NCBI GenBank assembly: GCA_964600025.1
Contig: CAZRHJ010000013.1
Span: 1-38,208, forward strand
Direction of reading: 5' to 3'
DNA from: JADFUS01 sp964600025
GTDB lineage: Bacteria; Bacteroidota; Bacteroidia; Bacteroidales; Rikenellaceae
Length of the DNA: 38,208 bases
Below are positions 16,795 to 24,894 of the stretch, piece after piece. The position numbers and the translations under genes were made by a program. Positions within the stretch are counted from its first letter, which is position 1; every line of letters starts with the position of its first letter. Under the pieces are notes generated by a model. It saw only the letters and a list, made by a program, of their open reading frames with translations. It was not told where the DNA came from and did not search any database.

Positions 16795-17745
16795 ATGATA
16801 AATATATTTCTAAGATCATACAACAAACTTGTTAGAAACGCAGATTTAAAAATATTAGATGAATTGGGTTACGACGATATTCTATGGATAGATATGTTCG
16901 ACCCAACTCACAAAGAGAGAAAAACAATAGAAGATTTTTTGGAAATAACATTCCAAACAGAACAAAAAATCGAAGAAATTGAGAGTTCATCACGTTATTC
17001 TGAGAATGAAGATACTGTTTATTGCAACACAAACTTCTTGGTTTTAACAGAGAATATTTTTACTATTGAGCCTGTTTCGTTCGTACTTCACGAGGGAATT
17101 TTGATTTCTGAACACCGTTCGGAGTTCAAAACTTTTTCTGAGGTAGAAAAACGTATTCAAGTCAATCACCGTAACTACCCTACTGGTTACCACGTATTAG
17201 TATCATTATTTGAAACACGTATTGATATGGACGCAGATATGGTGGAGGCTATTTCACGAAAAGTCAGCCAACTGAGCCGTCATATATCGCTCGAAGTCAA
17301 AATAGACTCGTCAATTATCCGTACTATCACAATTTTGCAAGACAACTCTATGATTTTGCGTGAGAATATTTTTGATAGACAGCGTACTATTTCGAGTATC
17401 TCACGAAGCACTATGTTTCCCAACGATACATTGCCTCGCTTAGGGATTATGCTCAAAGATATTTTGTCTTTGATGAGCCACGCCGATTTTAGTATGAGCA
17501 GATTGGACAACATACAAGACACTGCAATGGGACTTATCAACATCGAACAAAACAACATTACAAAAATCTTTACGGTGGTGTCTGTTTTCTTCCTTCCCCC
17601 AACACTTATTGCCAGTATTTACGGTATGAACTTCCAGCATATGCCAGAGTTAGCAAACAAATATGGCTACCCTCTTGCAATAGGTTTTATGATACTAACT
17701 TCGGTTACTACATACATAATTTTCAAAAGAAAGGGTTGGTTATAA
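16795..17745 (+). CDS. corA: CorA-family magnesium/divalent metal transporter
   Basis: 316 residues, typical of CorA. CorA is a homopentameric inner-membrane channel that takes up Mg2+, or in some members moves Co2+, Ni2+ or Zn2+. The long N-terminal cytoplasmic domain (1-255) has the expected alpha/beta start and the long stalk helices (DADMVEAISRKVSQLSRHIS). Two C-terminal membrane helices follow, with the hallmark YGMNF (GMN at 277-279) between them and a basic tail FKRKGWL. Its neighbour is a heavy-metal efflux operon, so transport of another divalent cation is possible, but the sequence does not decide it. Confidence 0.93.
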   Translation: MINIFLRSYNKLVRNADLKILDELGYDDILWIDMFDPTHKERKTIEDFLEITFQTEQKIEEIESSSRYSENEDTVYCNTNFLVLTENIFTIEPVSFVLHEGILISEHRSEFKTFSEVEKRIQVNHRNYPTGYHVLVSLFETRIDMDADMVEAISRKVSQLSRHISLEVKIDSSIIRTITILQDNSMILRENIFDRQRTISSISRSTMFPNDTLPRLGIMLKDILSLMSHADFSMSRLDNIQDTAMGLINIEQNNITKIFTVVSVFFLPPTLIASIYGMNFQHMPELANKYGYPLAIGFMILTSVTTYIIFKRKGWL

Positions 17746-17763
17746 ATATTTTTAGTATATTTG
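17736..17763 (+). promoter_or_regulatory. Candidate promoter of the metal-efflux gene group
   Basis: TATATTTG at 17756-17763 matches the -7 consensus, with TTGG starting at 17736 as a weak -33 element at slightly short spacing (17 bp). The start codon at 17785 lies 21 bp downstream. Confidence 0.42.
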
Positions 17764-17784
17764 TAGCAATTATTCGGATAAGAT

Positions 17785-18183
17785 ATGAGAATTACCAAAC
17801 TAAAAAATATTTCGATAGTTGGAATAATATGTGCATTGATTATGATTTTTGCACATATTGTTATACCTCATATTCACTCCGACGTTCATAGCCACAATCA
17901 TTCTTGCGACCATAGTCTGTGCCAAAGCCACATAACTCAAAGCCCCATTGAAGACGGACACGCACACAAATGTATGATTGCAGATGTGGTATATCACCCC
18001 GATTCTTCAAAAGATACGGATTATATTCTGGCAATTCTCGATGTAGAGGATTTCGGATATACATACAATCCAGATTACGCAGAGGAAGAAATAATCGAAA
18101 AGTTTTTTCCGCTAACAATTCCTCTCAACATACTTATCGTCTCGAAAGATTTACCTTTTCGAGCCCCTCCCTTTATTTGTTAA
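17785..18183 (+). CDS. Small His-rich membrane-anchored protein, putative metal-binding partner of the efflux system
   Basis: 132 residues. One N-terminal membrane segment (ISIVGIICALIMIFAHIVIP, about 9-28) is followed by a cluster of His and Cys (residues about 29-62: HIHSDVHSHNHSCDH, then CQSH, HAHKC). The rest is acidic and ends in a conserved-looking RAPPFIC. Short proteins of this design occur before CusB/CzcB-type genes in Bacteroidota (possibly the DUF6769 group, from memory and unverified). The orientation is probably periplasmic, where the His cluster could capture metal or pass it to the adaptor. It is 269 bp upstream of the adaptor gene, with a repeat copy in between. Confidence 0.6.
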   Translation: MRITKLKNISIVGIICALIMIFAHIVIPHIHSDVHSHNHSCDHSLCQSHITQSPIEDGHAHKCMIADVVYHPDSSKDTDYILAILDVEDFGYTYNPDYAEEEIIEKFFPLTIPLNILIVSKDLPFRAPPFIC

Positions 18184-18185
18184 TT

Positions 18186-18337
18186 TATTAGTACAGTCCG
18201 CTAAAACTGAAACTTGTCTATTTCGCTGTTGCTCATAACTTCCGTACATCAGTACGCTACGTTATATATTCAAAATAGCCTAAAAGATGCGAGTTTATTA
18301 GAAACTTGTATGATTTCGGAAAGATAAAAATTTTAAT
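18186..18337 (-). repeat. MITE-like repeat, copy C (right module, inverted)
   Basis: The reverse complement of this stretch matches the right part of copy D (28840-28986), including the terminal GTCCGCTAAAA and the long hairpin arms (here CAAAATAG with CTATTTCG, still pairable with a wobble). The left AT-rich module and left terminus are absent; similarity stops around 18337. It begins 2 bp after the stop of the His-rich gene, in front of the efflux adaptor gene. Confidence 0.8.
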
Positions 18338-18351
18338 TTATATCTTGTTTG

Positions 18352-18382
18352 TTGGTAATTGCCATTCATAAATTGGTAATTG
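18352..18382. promoter_or_regulatory. Direct repeat TTGGTAATTG with 21-bp period
   Basis: TTGGTAATTG occurs at 18352-18361 and again at 18373-18382, two helical turns apart. This is the geometry used by LytTR and OmpR-type response regulators that bind one DNA face. It sits 71 bp upstream of the adaptor start codon and right before the palindrome at 18386. The binding protein is unknown. Confidence 0.4.
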
Positions 18383-18385
18383 TTA

Positions 18386-18403
18386 GTCGTTTGTACAAAC
18401 GAC
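18386..18403. promoter_or_regulatory. Perfect 18-bp palindrome, candidate efflux operator
   Basis: GTCGTTTGTACAAACGAC is exactly self-complementary. It lies 49 bp before the start codon of the efflux adaptor. Such a long perfect palindrome is typical of a dimeric repressor site. Its core TTTGTACAAA recurs at 11350-11365. No regulator gene is adjacent. Confidence 0.5.
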
Positions 18404-18452
18404 ATATATCAAACAACTTTCCTTATTTTATAAATTCAACAAATAAATTTCA

Positions 18453-19964
18453 ATGAAAAAAATAATTACTTCACTTGCAATATTAACGTTAATATTGTCA
18501 AATAGTGCTTACGCACAACATAATCACAACCACGACCACGGAGCTACAAAAGAAGAAGCACCAAAACACGCACACTCAATCGAGGAACTACCTATGGTTA
18601 TGCTAACATCTGTAAAAGACGGTTACGAAGCATATCTTGGTATCAGAACACAAGTAGAAGGCAGTGATACTCATTTTCACTTGCACCTTACAGATTTATC
18701 AAACTACAAAGCAGTTACAGGAGCAAAAGCAACTGTAAAAATCGGAGAATTTTCTACAAAAGAATCTGTTTCAAAGAACGGACTTTTCCACTTTGGTATC
18801 AAAGTTAGCAAACACGGAGAAATGCCAATTAGTGCAAATGTAGAAGTTAATGGCAAACAAATTACTTTTGATATGGGCAAACTAACAGTTTTTCATTCTC
18901 TGGAAGAAGCTGCACACGCTCCTGCAAAAGCTCACGCCGAAGGTCTTATCAATCTATCTAAGGATTGGATGTGGAACCACGATTTTGGTGTTGAGATAGT
19001 TAGCAAAGGTAAGTTTAATGAGGTTATTCGCACACGTGGCGAGATTTTGCCATCAACTCAATCACAAGCAGTAATAGTTGCACCAACTTCTGGACAAATA
19101 TCTTATGTTTCGAATATTGTGGCAGGTCGCCAAATAGAAAAAGGTCAAACTATTGGTTATATCAAAAGTAGCAACCTTGAAAACAATATAAAATCTCGTT
19201 TTAACAAACTTAAAGCTAATTGGGAAACTGCAAAAAGCAATTACGAAAGAGATTTAGAGTTGTCAAAGAGTTTGATTGTTAGCAAAAAACAATTAGCAGA
19301 ATCACACAACAGTATGGTTCAAGCAGAGGAAGCATACAAAAGTCTTGAAAAAATCTATTCTGACAAAGGAGTTCGTGTAGTGGCTCAATCTCGTGCAATT
19401 ATCAGTCAAGTACTTGTTCAAGAGAATAATTTTATCAACGAGGGCGAGGCTATCGCAAATATTCAACTAAAAAAAGAAAATATGTTGAAAGTAGAAATAT
19501 CTAAATTCAACGCATCAAAAATTTCTCATATCAAAGACGCTAATTTTATTCCAGAGTATAGCGACGAAACGTTGAGAGTATCTTCGCTTGGTGGCACAAA
19601 ACTAATTGGCAATATCTCAACTCAACAAAACTCTGCATATATTCCTATTTACTTTTCACTACCAGTTAATGAAAAAGTTATTCCTTATTCATATAGCGAA
19701 GTATTCGTAGAGTTGTCTTATGGCGAGGAAGTAATGTCCTTGCCTCTTTCTGCAATTTGCGAAAACGAAGGTGCATATTGGGTATATGTTCAGCACTCAG
19801 GCGAGGAGTTCGAAAAAAGAGATATTAAAGTTGGGGGAAGTAACGGGGAACGTCGTATTGTCCTTTCTGGCATAAAAGTAGGTGATATTGTTGTAACTGT
19901 TGGTTCTTCAAAAATTCGTCAATCTGAGGGTGGCACAGCAATTCCTCACGGACACTCACACTAA
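18453..19964 (+). CDS. Heavy-metal efflux RND periplasmic adaptor (CusB/CzcB type)
   Basis: 503 residues with a signal peptide (MKKIITSLAILTLILSNSAYAQ). The mature protein begins with HNHNHDHG and ends GHSH, so both ends carry metal-binding His clusters. An extra N-terminal beta domain (about 50-150) precedes the adaptor core: a barrel-sandwich/lipoyl half (VIVAPTSGQISYVSNIVAGRQIEKGQTIG, at about 208-236, split around the hairpin), an alpha-helical hairpin (about 245-305), and a C-terminal membrane-proximal domain (LSGIKVGDIVVTVGS). It links the CusA-like pump to the TolC-like duct across the periplasm. The pump gene starts 13 bp downstream. The His clusters favour Zn, Co, Ni or Cu, but do not decide the metal. 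Confidence 0.88.
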   Translation: MKKIITSLAILTLILSNSAYAQHNHNHDHGATKEEAPKHAHSIEELPMVMLTSVKDGYEAYLGIRTQVEGSDTHFHLHLTDLSNYKAVTGAKATVKIGEFSTKESVSKNGLFHFGIKVSKHGEMPISANVEVNGKQITFDMGKLTVFHSLEEAAHAPAKAHAEGLINLSKDWMWNHDFGVEIVSKGKFNEVIRTRGEILPSTQSQAVIVAPTSGQISYVSNIVAGRQIEKGQTIGYIKSSNLENNIKSRFNKLKANWETAKSNYERDLELSKSLIVSKKQLAESHNSMVQAEEAYKSLEKIYSDKGVRVVAQSRAIISQVLVQENNFINEGEAIANIQLKKENMLKVEISKFNASKISHIKDANFIPEYSDETLRVSSLGGTKLIGNISTQQNSAYIPIYFSLPVNEKVIPYSYSEVFVELSYGEEVMSLPLSAICENEGAYWVYVQHSGEEFEKRDIKVGGSNGERRIVLSGIKVGDIVVTVGSSKIRQSEGGTAIPHGHSH

Positions 19965-19977
19965 AAATTAGACAAAA

Positions 19978-22900
19978 ATGGTAAAAGCGATTATAAAATT
20001 TGCGTTAGACAATAGACTTTTTGTTATTGCAATGACGCTTGTGGTGTGTGCAAGTGCTATCTTCACACTCCGCAATATGGAAATGGACGTATTTCCAGAT
20101 TTGACAGCACCAACTGTTGTTGTTATGACCGAAGCAGAGGGAATGGCACCAGAGGAGGTAGAGAAGTTTGTTACTTTTCCTATTGAAACAGCAGTAAATG
20201 GAGCAACTGGTATCAGACGTGTACGTTCTCAATCAGCACAAGGCTACTCACTTATTAGAGTTGAGTTTGATTGGGATATGGAAATATACAAAGCTCGTCA
20301 GATTGTTACAGAACGTATGCAGTCTGTTCAAGGACAACTTCCAGACGGAGCAGGTTACCCTACTCTTATGCCTCAATCGTCTATTATGGGCGAGATATAT
20401 GTAATTGCACTTACAGCAGACTCAACTTCAAATATGGATTTGAGAACAGCGGCAGAATGGGTACTAAAACCTCGTTTGTTGGCAGTAAATGGAGTTGCAA
20501 ACGTTACTGTTTTTTGTAGTGGAACAAAACAATATCAAGTAAGTTGCGACCCACACAAAATGGCATATTACGGAGTTTCGTTAGAGGAACTAAATGCAGC
20601 AGTAGGCGAAGGTAATATAAACTCTCCCGGAGGATACATTGACGAGTCTGGCAACAGATACACACTTCGTGGAATGGGTAGAACTTCGGATTTGGAGCTA
20701 CTTAGCGAAAAAGTAATAAAACTTTTGGACGGAGAACCAATCACTGTCAAAGATGTTGCAAAGGTTGAGATAACATCTGCAACTCCTATTGGTGGTGGTT
20801 CGTATAATGGCAAAGAGGGAGCAGTTATAATGATTTCAAAACAGCCAGATGTAAACACAGTTGAACTATCTGAGAACATTGATGAATGTATTGCAAATGC
20901 TCAAAACTCACTTCCAGCAGACGTTAAAGCACATACTAATATTTTCAAACAGAGTGATTTTATTGAAAGCTCTATTGACAATGTAGTTACAGCACTTTAC
21001 GAGGGTGCAATACTTGTAACTATTATTTTGATTCTATTCTTAATGAATATCAAAGTTACTATAATTTCTTTGGTATCTATCCCAATATCATTATTCATAG
21101 CAATTCTGTGCCTTAAACTTTTTGGCATAGGGATTAACACAATGGTGCTTGGAGGTATGGCTATTGCGATTGGTTCGTTGGTGGACGACGCAATTATCGA
21201 CGTTGAGAACGTTTACAAACGTTTACGACAAAACTCTATGCTTCCACAAAGTGAAAGAAAAAGCAAGTATGATGTGATTTACACAGCCTCTTTGGAGATT
21301 CGTTCATCTATCGTAAATGCAACATTTATCATCATTGCAGCGTTCCTACCTCTATTCTTTTTGACAGGTATGGAAGGCAAAATGTTAGCTCCACTTGGTC
21401 TGACTTATATTATTTCTCTGTTTGGTTCGTTGCTTGTTGCAATGACGCTTACAAACGTTATGGAATACTATATGCTTGGCAACGAAAAAGAACTTCAAAA
21501 GCACTCAAAAGGCAGTTGGTTGGAGCGTAAACTCATAGCTGGATATGGCAGCGTATTAGCGTGGGTACTAAGACACAAAATTGCAGTTATGTCGAGTGTT
21601 TCGGCTGTTTTTGTGGCAAGTATCGTAATGTTCACTACATTGGGCAGAAGTTTCTTGCCAGAATTTAACGAAGGAACTTTGACTCTTTTCGTATCTACAC
21701 TTCCTCACGTTTCGTACGAGGAGGGCGAGAAAGCTGGTCGTGAAGCAGAATTAGCACTACTTACTATTCCAGAAATAAAATGTGTTGAACGCCGTACAGG
21801 TCGTGCCGAAATGGCAGAACACGCATCGGGTATCAACGCCTCAGAGATTGATGCTCCATACGAAGTTACAGAGCGTAGCCACGATGAATTTTTGAGCGAA
21901 GTTCGCCAAAAATTAAACTCTATCCCCGGCGTACTTGTAGAAGTTGGTCAGCCACTTTCGCACCGTATCAATGCAATGCTTTCGGGTTCAAAAGCAGCAA
22001 TCGCTATCAAAGTCTTTGGCGAAGATTTATCAAAACTTTATAAGATTGGTAAAGATATTGAAGCTAACTGCAAAGATATTGAGGGTTTGGTCGATGTAGT
22101 TGTAGAACAGCAAATTGCAGTACCACAAATAAAAATCACTCCAAAAGAACACCTTATGGCAAGTTACGGAGTAACTACTGGTCAGTTCTCAAATTTTGTA
22201 CAAACTGGCTTAAATGGCAAAACTGTTGGAAATATTTTTGAAGACGAAAAAGCATTCCCATTTGTAGTAAGATTTGAGGAGGATACTCGCAACCGTATAG
22301 AATTGCTAAAAGAACTACCTATGCAAACCGAAAAAGGAACAGTTCCTTTTGGATACTTGGCAGATATAAAATCATCGTCTGGTGCAAACTCTATAAACAG
22401 AGAGAATGTAAAACGATTGATTATTGTATCGGCTAACGTTTCAAACCGTGATGCAAGTAGCGTTGTGGCAGACATCAAAAAAACAGTATCAGAAAAAGTA
22501 AATTTACCTTCTGGATATTATGTTCAATACGGAGGACAGTTTGAGAATGAAGAAAGTGCATCAAAAACAATTATGCTAACTTCTATAATTTCTCTATTCA
22601 TTATATTTATCTTGCTATTCCAAGAGTTCAAGAAAATAAACACTTCATTGATTGTGCTTTTGAACTTACCAATGGCTCTTATTGGCGGGGTTTTTGCTAT
22701 TTATTTGACATTCGGGGAGCTGAATATTCCTGCAACTATTGGTTTTATCACACTATTTGGTATTGCAACTCGTAACGGTATTTTGCTTGTATCTCGCTAC
22801 AACTCATTGCTCGAAGAGGGTGTAAATTACAAAGATGCAATTATGATTGGTTCAAAAGATAGATTAATGCCTATTTTGATGACAGCTCTAACAGCAGCAT

Positions 22901-23064
22901 TGGCACTTATCCCAATGGCTATGGCAGCAAACAAGGCAGGTAACGAGATTCAAAGCCCTATGGCAATAGTAATCTTGGGAGGTCTATTGAGTTCTACAAT
23001 ACTTAATATATTTATTCTGCCAATAGTATTTTGGTTCAAAGAGTCTAAACAAAAAACTAAATAA
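19978..23064 (+). CDS. CusA/CzcA-family heavy-metal efflux RND permease
   Basis: 1028 residues, the family's usual size. It is a proton-driven trimeric inner-membrane pump that moves metal ions from periplasm or cytoplasm into the outer-membrane channel. It has twelve membrane helices in the RND arrangement: one at the N-terminus (LFVIAMTLVVCASAIFTL), a bundle around 335-500 and a second around 860-1020, with two large periplasmic loops. DVFPDLTAPTVVVMTEA near residue 37 and the helix-4 sequence IGSLVDDAIIDVENVYKR (about 399-416) carry the acidic residues expected for proton relay. It lies between the adaptor (13 bp) and the TolC-like gene (1 bp), so all three are co-transcribed. Confidence 0.92.
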   Translation: MVKAIIKFALDNRLFVIAMTLVVCASAIFTLRNMEMDVFPDLTAPTVVVMTEAEGMAPEEVEKFVTFPIETAVNGATGIRRVRSQSAQGYSLIRVEFDWDMEIYKARQIVTERMQSVQGQLPDGAGYPTLMPQSSIMGEIYVIALTADSTSNMDLRTAAEWVLKPRLLAVNGVANVTVFCSGTKQYQVSCDPHKMAYYGVSLEELNAAVGEGNINSPGGYIDESGNRYTLRGMGRTSDLELLSEKVIKLLDGEPITVKDVAKVEITSATPIGGGSYNGKEGAVIMISKQPDVNTVELSENIDECIANAQNSLPADVKAHTNIFKQSDFIESSIDNVVTALYEGAILVTIILILFLMNIKVTIISLVSIPISLFIAILCLKLFGIGINTMVLGGMAIAIGSLVDDAIIDVENVYKRLRQNSMLPQSERKSKYDVIYTASLEIRSSIVNATFIIIAAFLPLFFLTGMEGKMLAPLGLTYIISLFGSLLVAMTLTNVMEYYMLGNEKELQKHSKGSWLERKLIAGYGSVLAWVLRHKIAVMSSVSAVFVASIVMFTTLGRSFLPEFNEGTLTLFVSTLPHVSYEEGEKAGREAELALLTIPEIKCVERRTGRAEMAEHASGINASEIDAPYEVTERSHDEFLSEVRQKLNSIPGVLVEVGQPLSHRINAMLSGSKAAIAIKVFGEDLSKLYKIGKDIEANCKDIEGLVDVVVEQQIAVPQIKITPKEHLMASYGVTTGQFSNFVQTGLNGKTVGNIFEDEKAFPFVVRFEEDTRNRIELLKELPMQTEKGTVPFGYLADIKSSSGANSINRENVKRLIIVSANVSNRDASSVVADIKKTVSEKVNLPSGYYVQYGGQFENEESASKTIMLTSIISLFIIFILLFQEFKKINTSLIVLLNLPMALIGGVFAIYLTFGELNIPATIGFITLFGIATRNGILLVSRYNSLLEEGVNYKDAIMIGSKDRLMPILMTALTAALALIPMAMAANKAGNEIQSPMAIVILGGLLSSTILNIFILPIVFWFKESKQKTK

Positions 23065-23065
23065 A

Positions 23066-24232
23066 ATGAGAAAACTACTTATTAGCTTATTACTACTTGC
23101 TGTTTGCATTTCGGGAAAGGCACAAGAGGCTTCTTCTTATAACAACTTTGTTCAAATTATAAAGTCCAACAATCCAGCCCTGAAAGCTCTTAGTTTGGAA
23201 TTGGAGGCAAAAAAACAAAGTAATAAGATAGGAAACACCCCCTCTGACCCTGAATTAAGTGCAGCACCAGTATTTAATGGTGACACAGAGGTTGTCGCAT
23301 CTGTTGGCTTTGCTTTTCCAACGCTATACCACCAAACAAAACGTTTGGCAAAATTTTCATCACAAAAAAATGAAATTGAATATTACATTGCTCTTTTCAA
23401 TGAATTGAGAAATATAGACAATGCCTATATCACTGCAATTTATATGAACAAGAAAAATGAAATTGCCGACAAGATTTTGGACAAGAGCGAAAAGGCTACA
23501 AAATACATTGAAGAAAGTTTCAAAAAAGGCAATTCAAATATTATTGAGTATAACACTGCAAAAGCAAAAAACTTAACAACTAATGCAAATTATTCTACTA
23601 TCAAAGCAGAATTAAAGCAGTCAAACAACAACTTGGTAGCACTTAATGGCGGCAATAACATTGAGATTAAAACTACCGAATATCCTTTGTACAATCTTGG
23701 AGATATCGAAAGTTACGTAAGCCGTGCAAAAGCAAATAGCTATGATTTAAAACTAAGCCGTCAAGATTCTTTGATTGCAATGCAAAACATACGTGTAAAC
23801 AAACATTCTTGGACTCCAAATATGACTATTGGTTATAAAGGAATTATCACATCTTCTAATGATTTGATGAATGGTATGGTCGCTGGTATTTCTCTACCAT
23901 TATGGCAAAATTTGCACAAAGTTAGAGCTGCCAAATTAAGTTATGCTGCTGCAATAGAACAAAACCGTGTTCAACAACTAAAAATAACTGCCGAATTACA
24001 GACCTTGAAAGATAGATTTGTTATTAGCAATGAAGTTGTGAACGAGTTTGCAAAATGCACTGAAACTTTCAGCAATATAGATTTGCTTGACAAAGCATTG
24101 GAAGCAGGTCAAATTTCTATTGTAGATTATTATAGCGAATTGGAATGGGTATTTGAGTTAGAAATAAAGAAGTTAGATGCTGAATATCAACACTATCTAC
24201 TACTTGCTCAAATGCAAAGTCTACTATACTAA
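23066..24232 (+). CDS. TolC-family outer-membrane efflux protein
   Basis: 388 residues with a signal peptide (MRKLLISLLLLAVCISGKAQ). It contains the two outer-membrane-efflux repeats built from long helices (NNFVQIIKSNNPALKALSLELEAKKQSN and, in the second half, SYVSRAKANSYDLKLSRQDSLI), each followed by barrel strands (VASVGFAFPTLYH; MVAGISLPLWQN). It is shorter than E. coli CusC or TolC, which is common for the metal-efflux outer-membrane components of Bacteroidota. Its start is 1 bp from the pump stop. It forms the exit duct of the tripartite system. Confidence 0.85.
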   Translation: MRKLLISLLLLAVCISGKAQEASSYNNFVQIIKSNNPALKALSLELEAKKQSNKIGNTPSDPELSAAPVFNGDTEVVASVGFAFPTLYHQTKRLAKFSSQKNEIEYYIALFNELRNIDNAYITAIYMNKKNEIADKILDKSEKATKYIEESFKKGNSNIIEYNTAKAKNLTTNANYSTIKAELKQSNNNLVALNGGNNIEIKTTEYPLYNLGDIESYVSRAKANSYDLKLSRQDSLIAMQNIRVNKHSWTPNMTIGYKGIITSSNDLMNGMVAGISLPLWQNLHKVRAAKLSYAAAIEQNRVQQLKITAELQTLKDRFVISNEVVNEFAKCTETFSNIDLLDKALEAGQISIVDYYSELEWVFELEIKKLDAEYQHYLLLAQMQSLLY

Positions 24233-24282
24233 TTATCACAGTATACTCGTATGATTTCTAAAAAATAAAATTAGACAGAGAT

Positions 24283-24321
24283 AAGTGAATTTCAGAAAAC
24301 GGGGTTTTCTGAAATTCACTT
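24283..24321. terminator. Long hairpin between the convergent efflux and pab operons
   Basis: AAGTGAATTTCAGAAAAC at 24283-24300 and its exact complement at 24304-24321 form an 18-bp stem with a GGG loop. One arm includes the pabC stop codon (24316-24318). No T tract follows on either side, but its place between two convergent gene ends suggests transcription stop or mRNA 3'-end protection for both. Confidence 0.65.
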
Positions 24322-24894
24322 AATAATATTAGAAGTAGGTAAGGCTCTTTGTTCATCAAAGTCCAACATAGCATTTATAATCATAAATTTGGTAAATTTA
24401 TGTATATCTGCTCTGGCAATACTTCGCTCACGTATTCGTCCCTCTTTCAGTAGCCTTTGGCGACAAGTTCCGTTTAATAAATAGGTATTTGGGCAATACC
24501 AAACTCCTCTATCGTAGAATATTATATTGCTAAACGAAGTATCACAAACAAAACCTTTTTTGATTATCAAAATTTCATCTGCATTATTTTTTTTGGTCAA
24601 AAGCAAAGATAAATCCGACCTATCAAGCATTTTCAAAGAATACTCTATATCATTACACTCAACTATCTGCAAAAATTTTATAGTTTTTGGGATATATTGT
24701 TGAATATCTATACTTATAATTGATTCTTTATCATAGACTATTCTTAGTTTATAAACAGAATTAGCGGGAAGAGCCAAAGAAGATATAAGGTCATAAATAT
24801 TATGAGATGATACGATTTTCATTCTGTTTTGATGAAAATTCAAATACTTTGCCTCTCCATTCTCTATTCTAATTGTTTCAATATATTGGCACAT
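24316..24894 (-). CDS. pabC: Aminodeoxychorismate lyase-like class IV aminotransferase
   Basis: 192 residues, shorter than E. coli PabC (about 270), because the N-terminal domain is reduced. The fold-type IV PLP core is clear: K88 in SLKMLDRSDLSLLL aligns with the PLP lysine region 'KHLNR' of PabC, followed by NADEILIIKKG, SFSNIIFYDRGVWYCP and LLNGTCRQRLL. The likely reaction converts 4-amino-4-deoxychorismate to p-aminobenzoate plus pyruvate for folate. It overlaps the pabB gene by 17 bp, which supports that role. A branched-chain or D-amino-acid aminotransferase is less likely in this context. Confidence 0.82.
   Translation of the reverse strand: MCQYIETIRIENGEAKYLNFHQNRMKIVSSHNIYDLISSLALPANSVYKLRIVYDKESIISIDIQQYIPKTIKFLQIVECNDIEYSLKMLDRSDLSLLLTKKNNADEILIIKKGFVCDTSFSNIIFYDRGVWYCPNTYLLNGTCRQRLLKEGRIRERSIARADIHKFTKFMIINAMLDFDEQRALPTSNIIK

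Noticed and set aside
18352..18382. CRISPR-like repeat pair
   Set aside because: Only two 10-bp units and no further repeats or cas genes.
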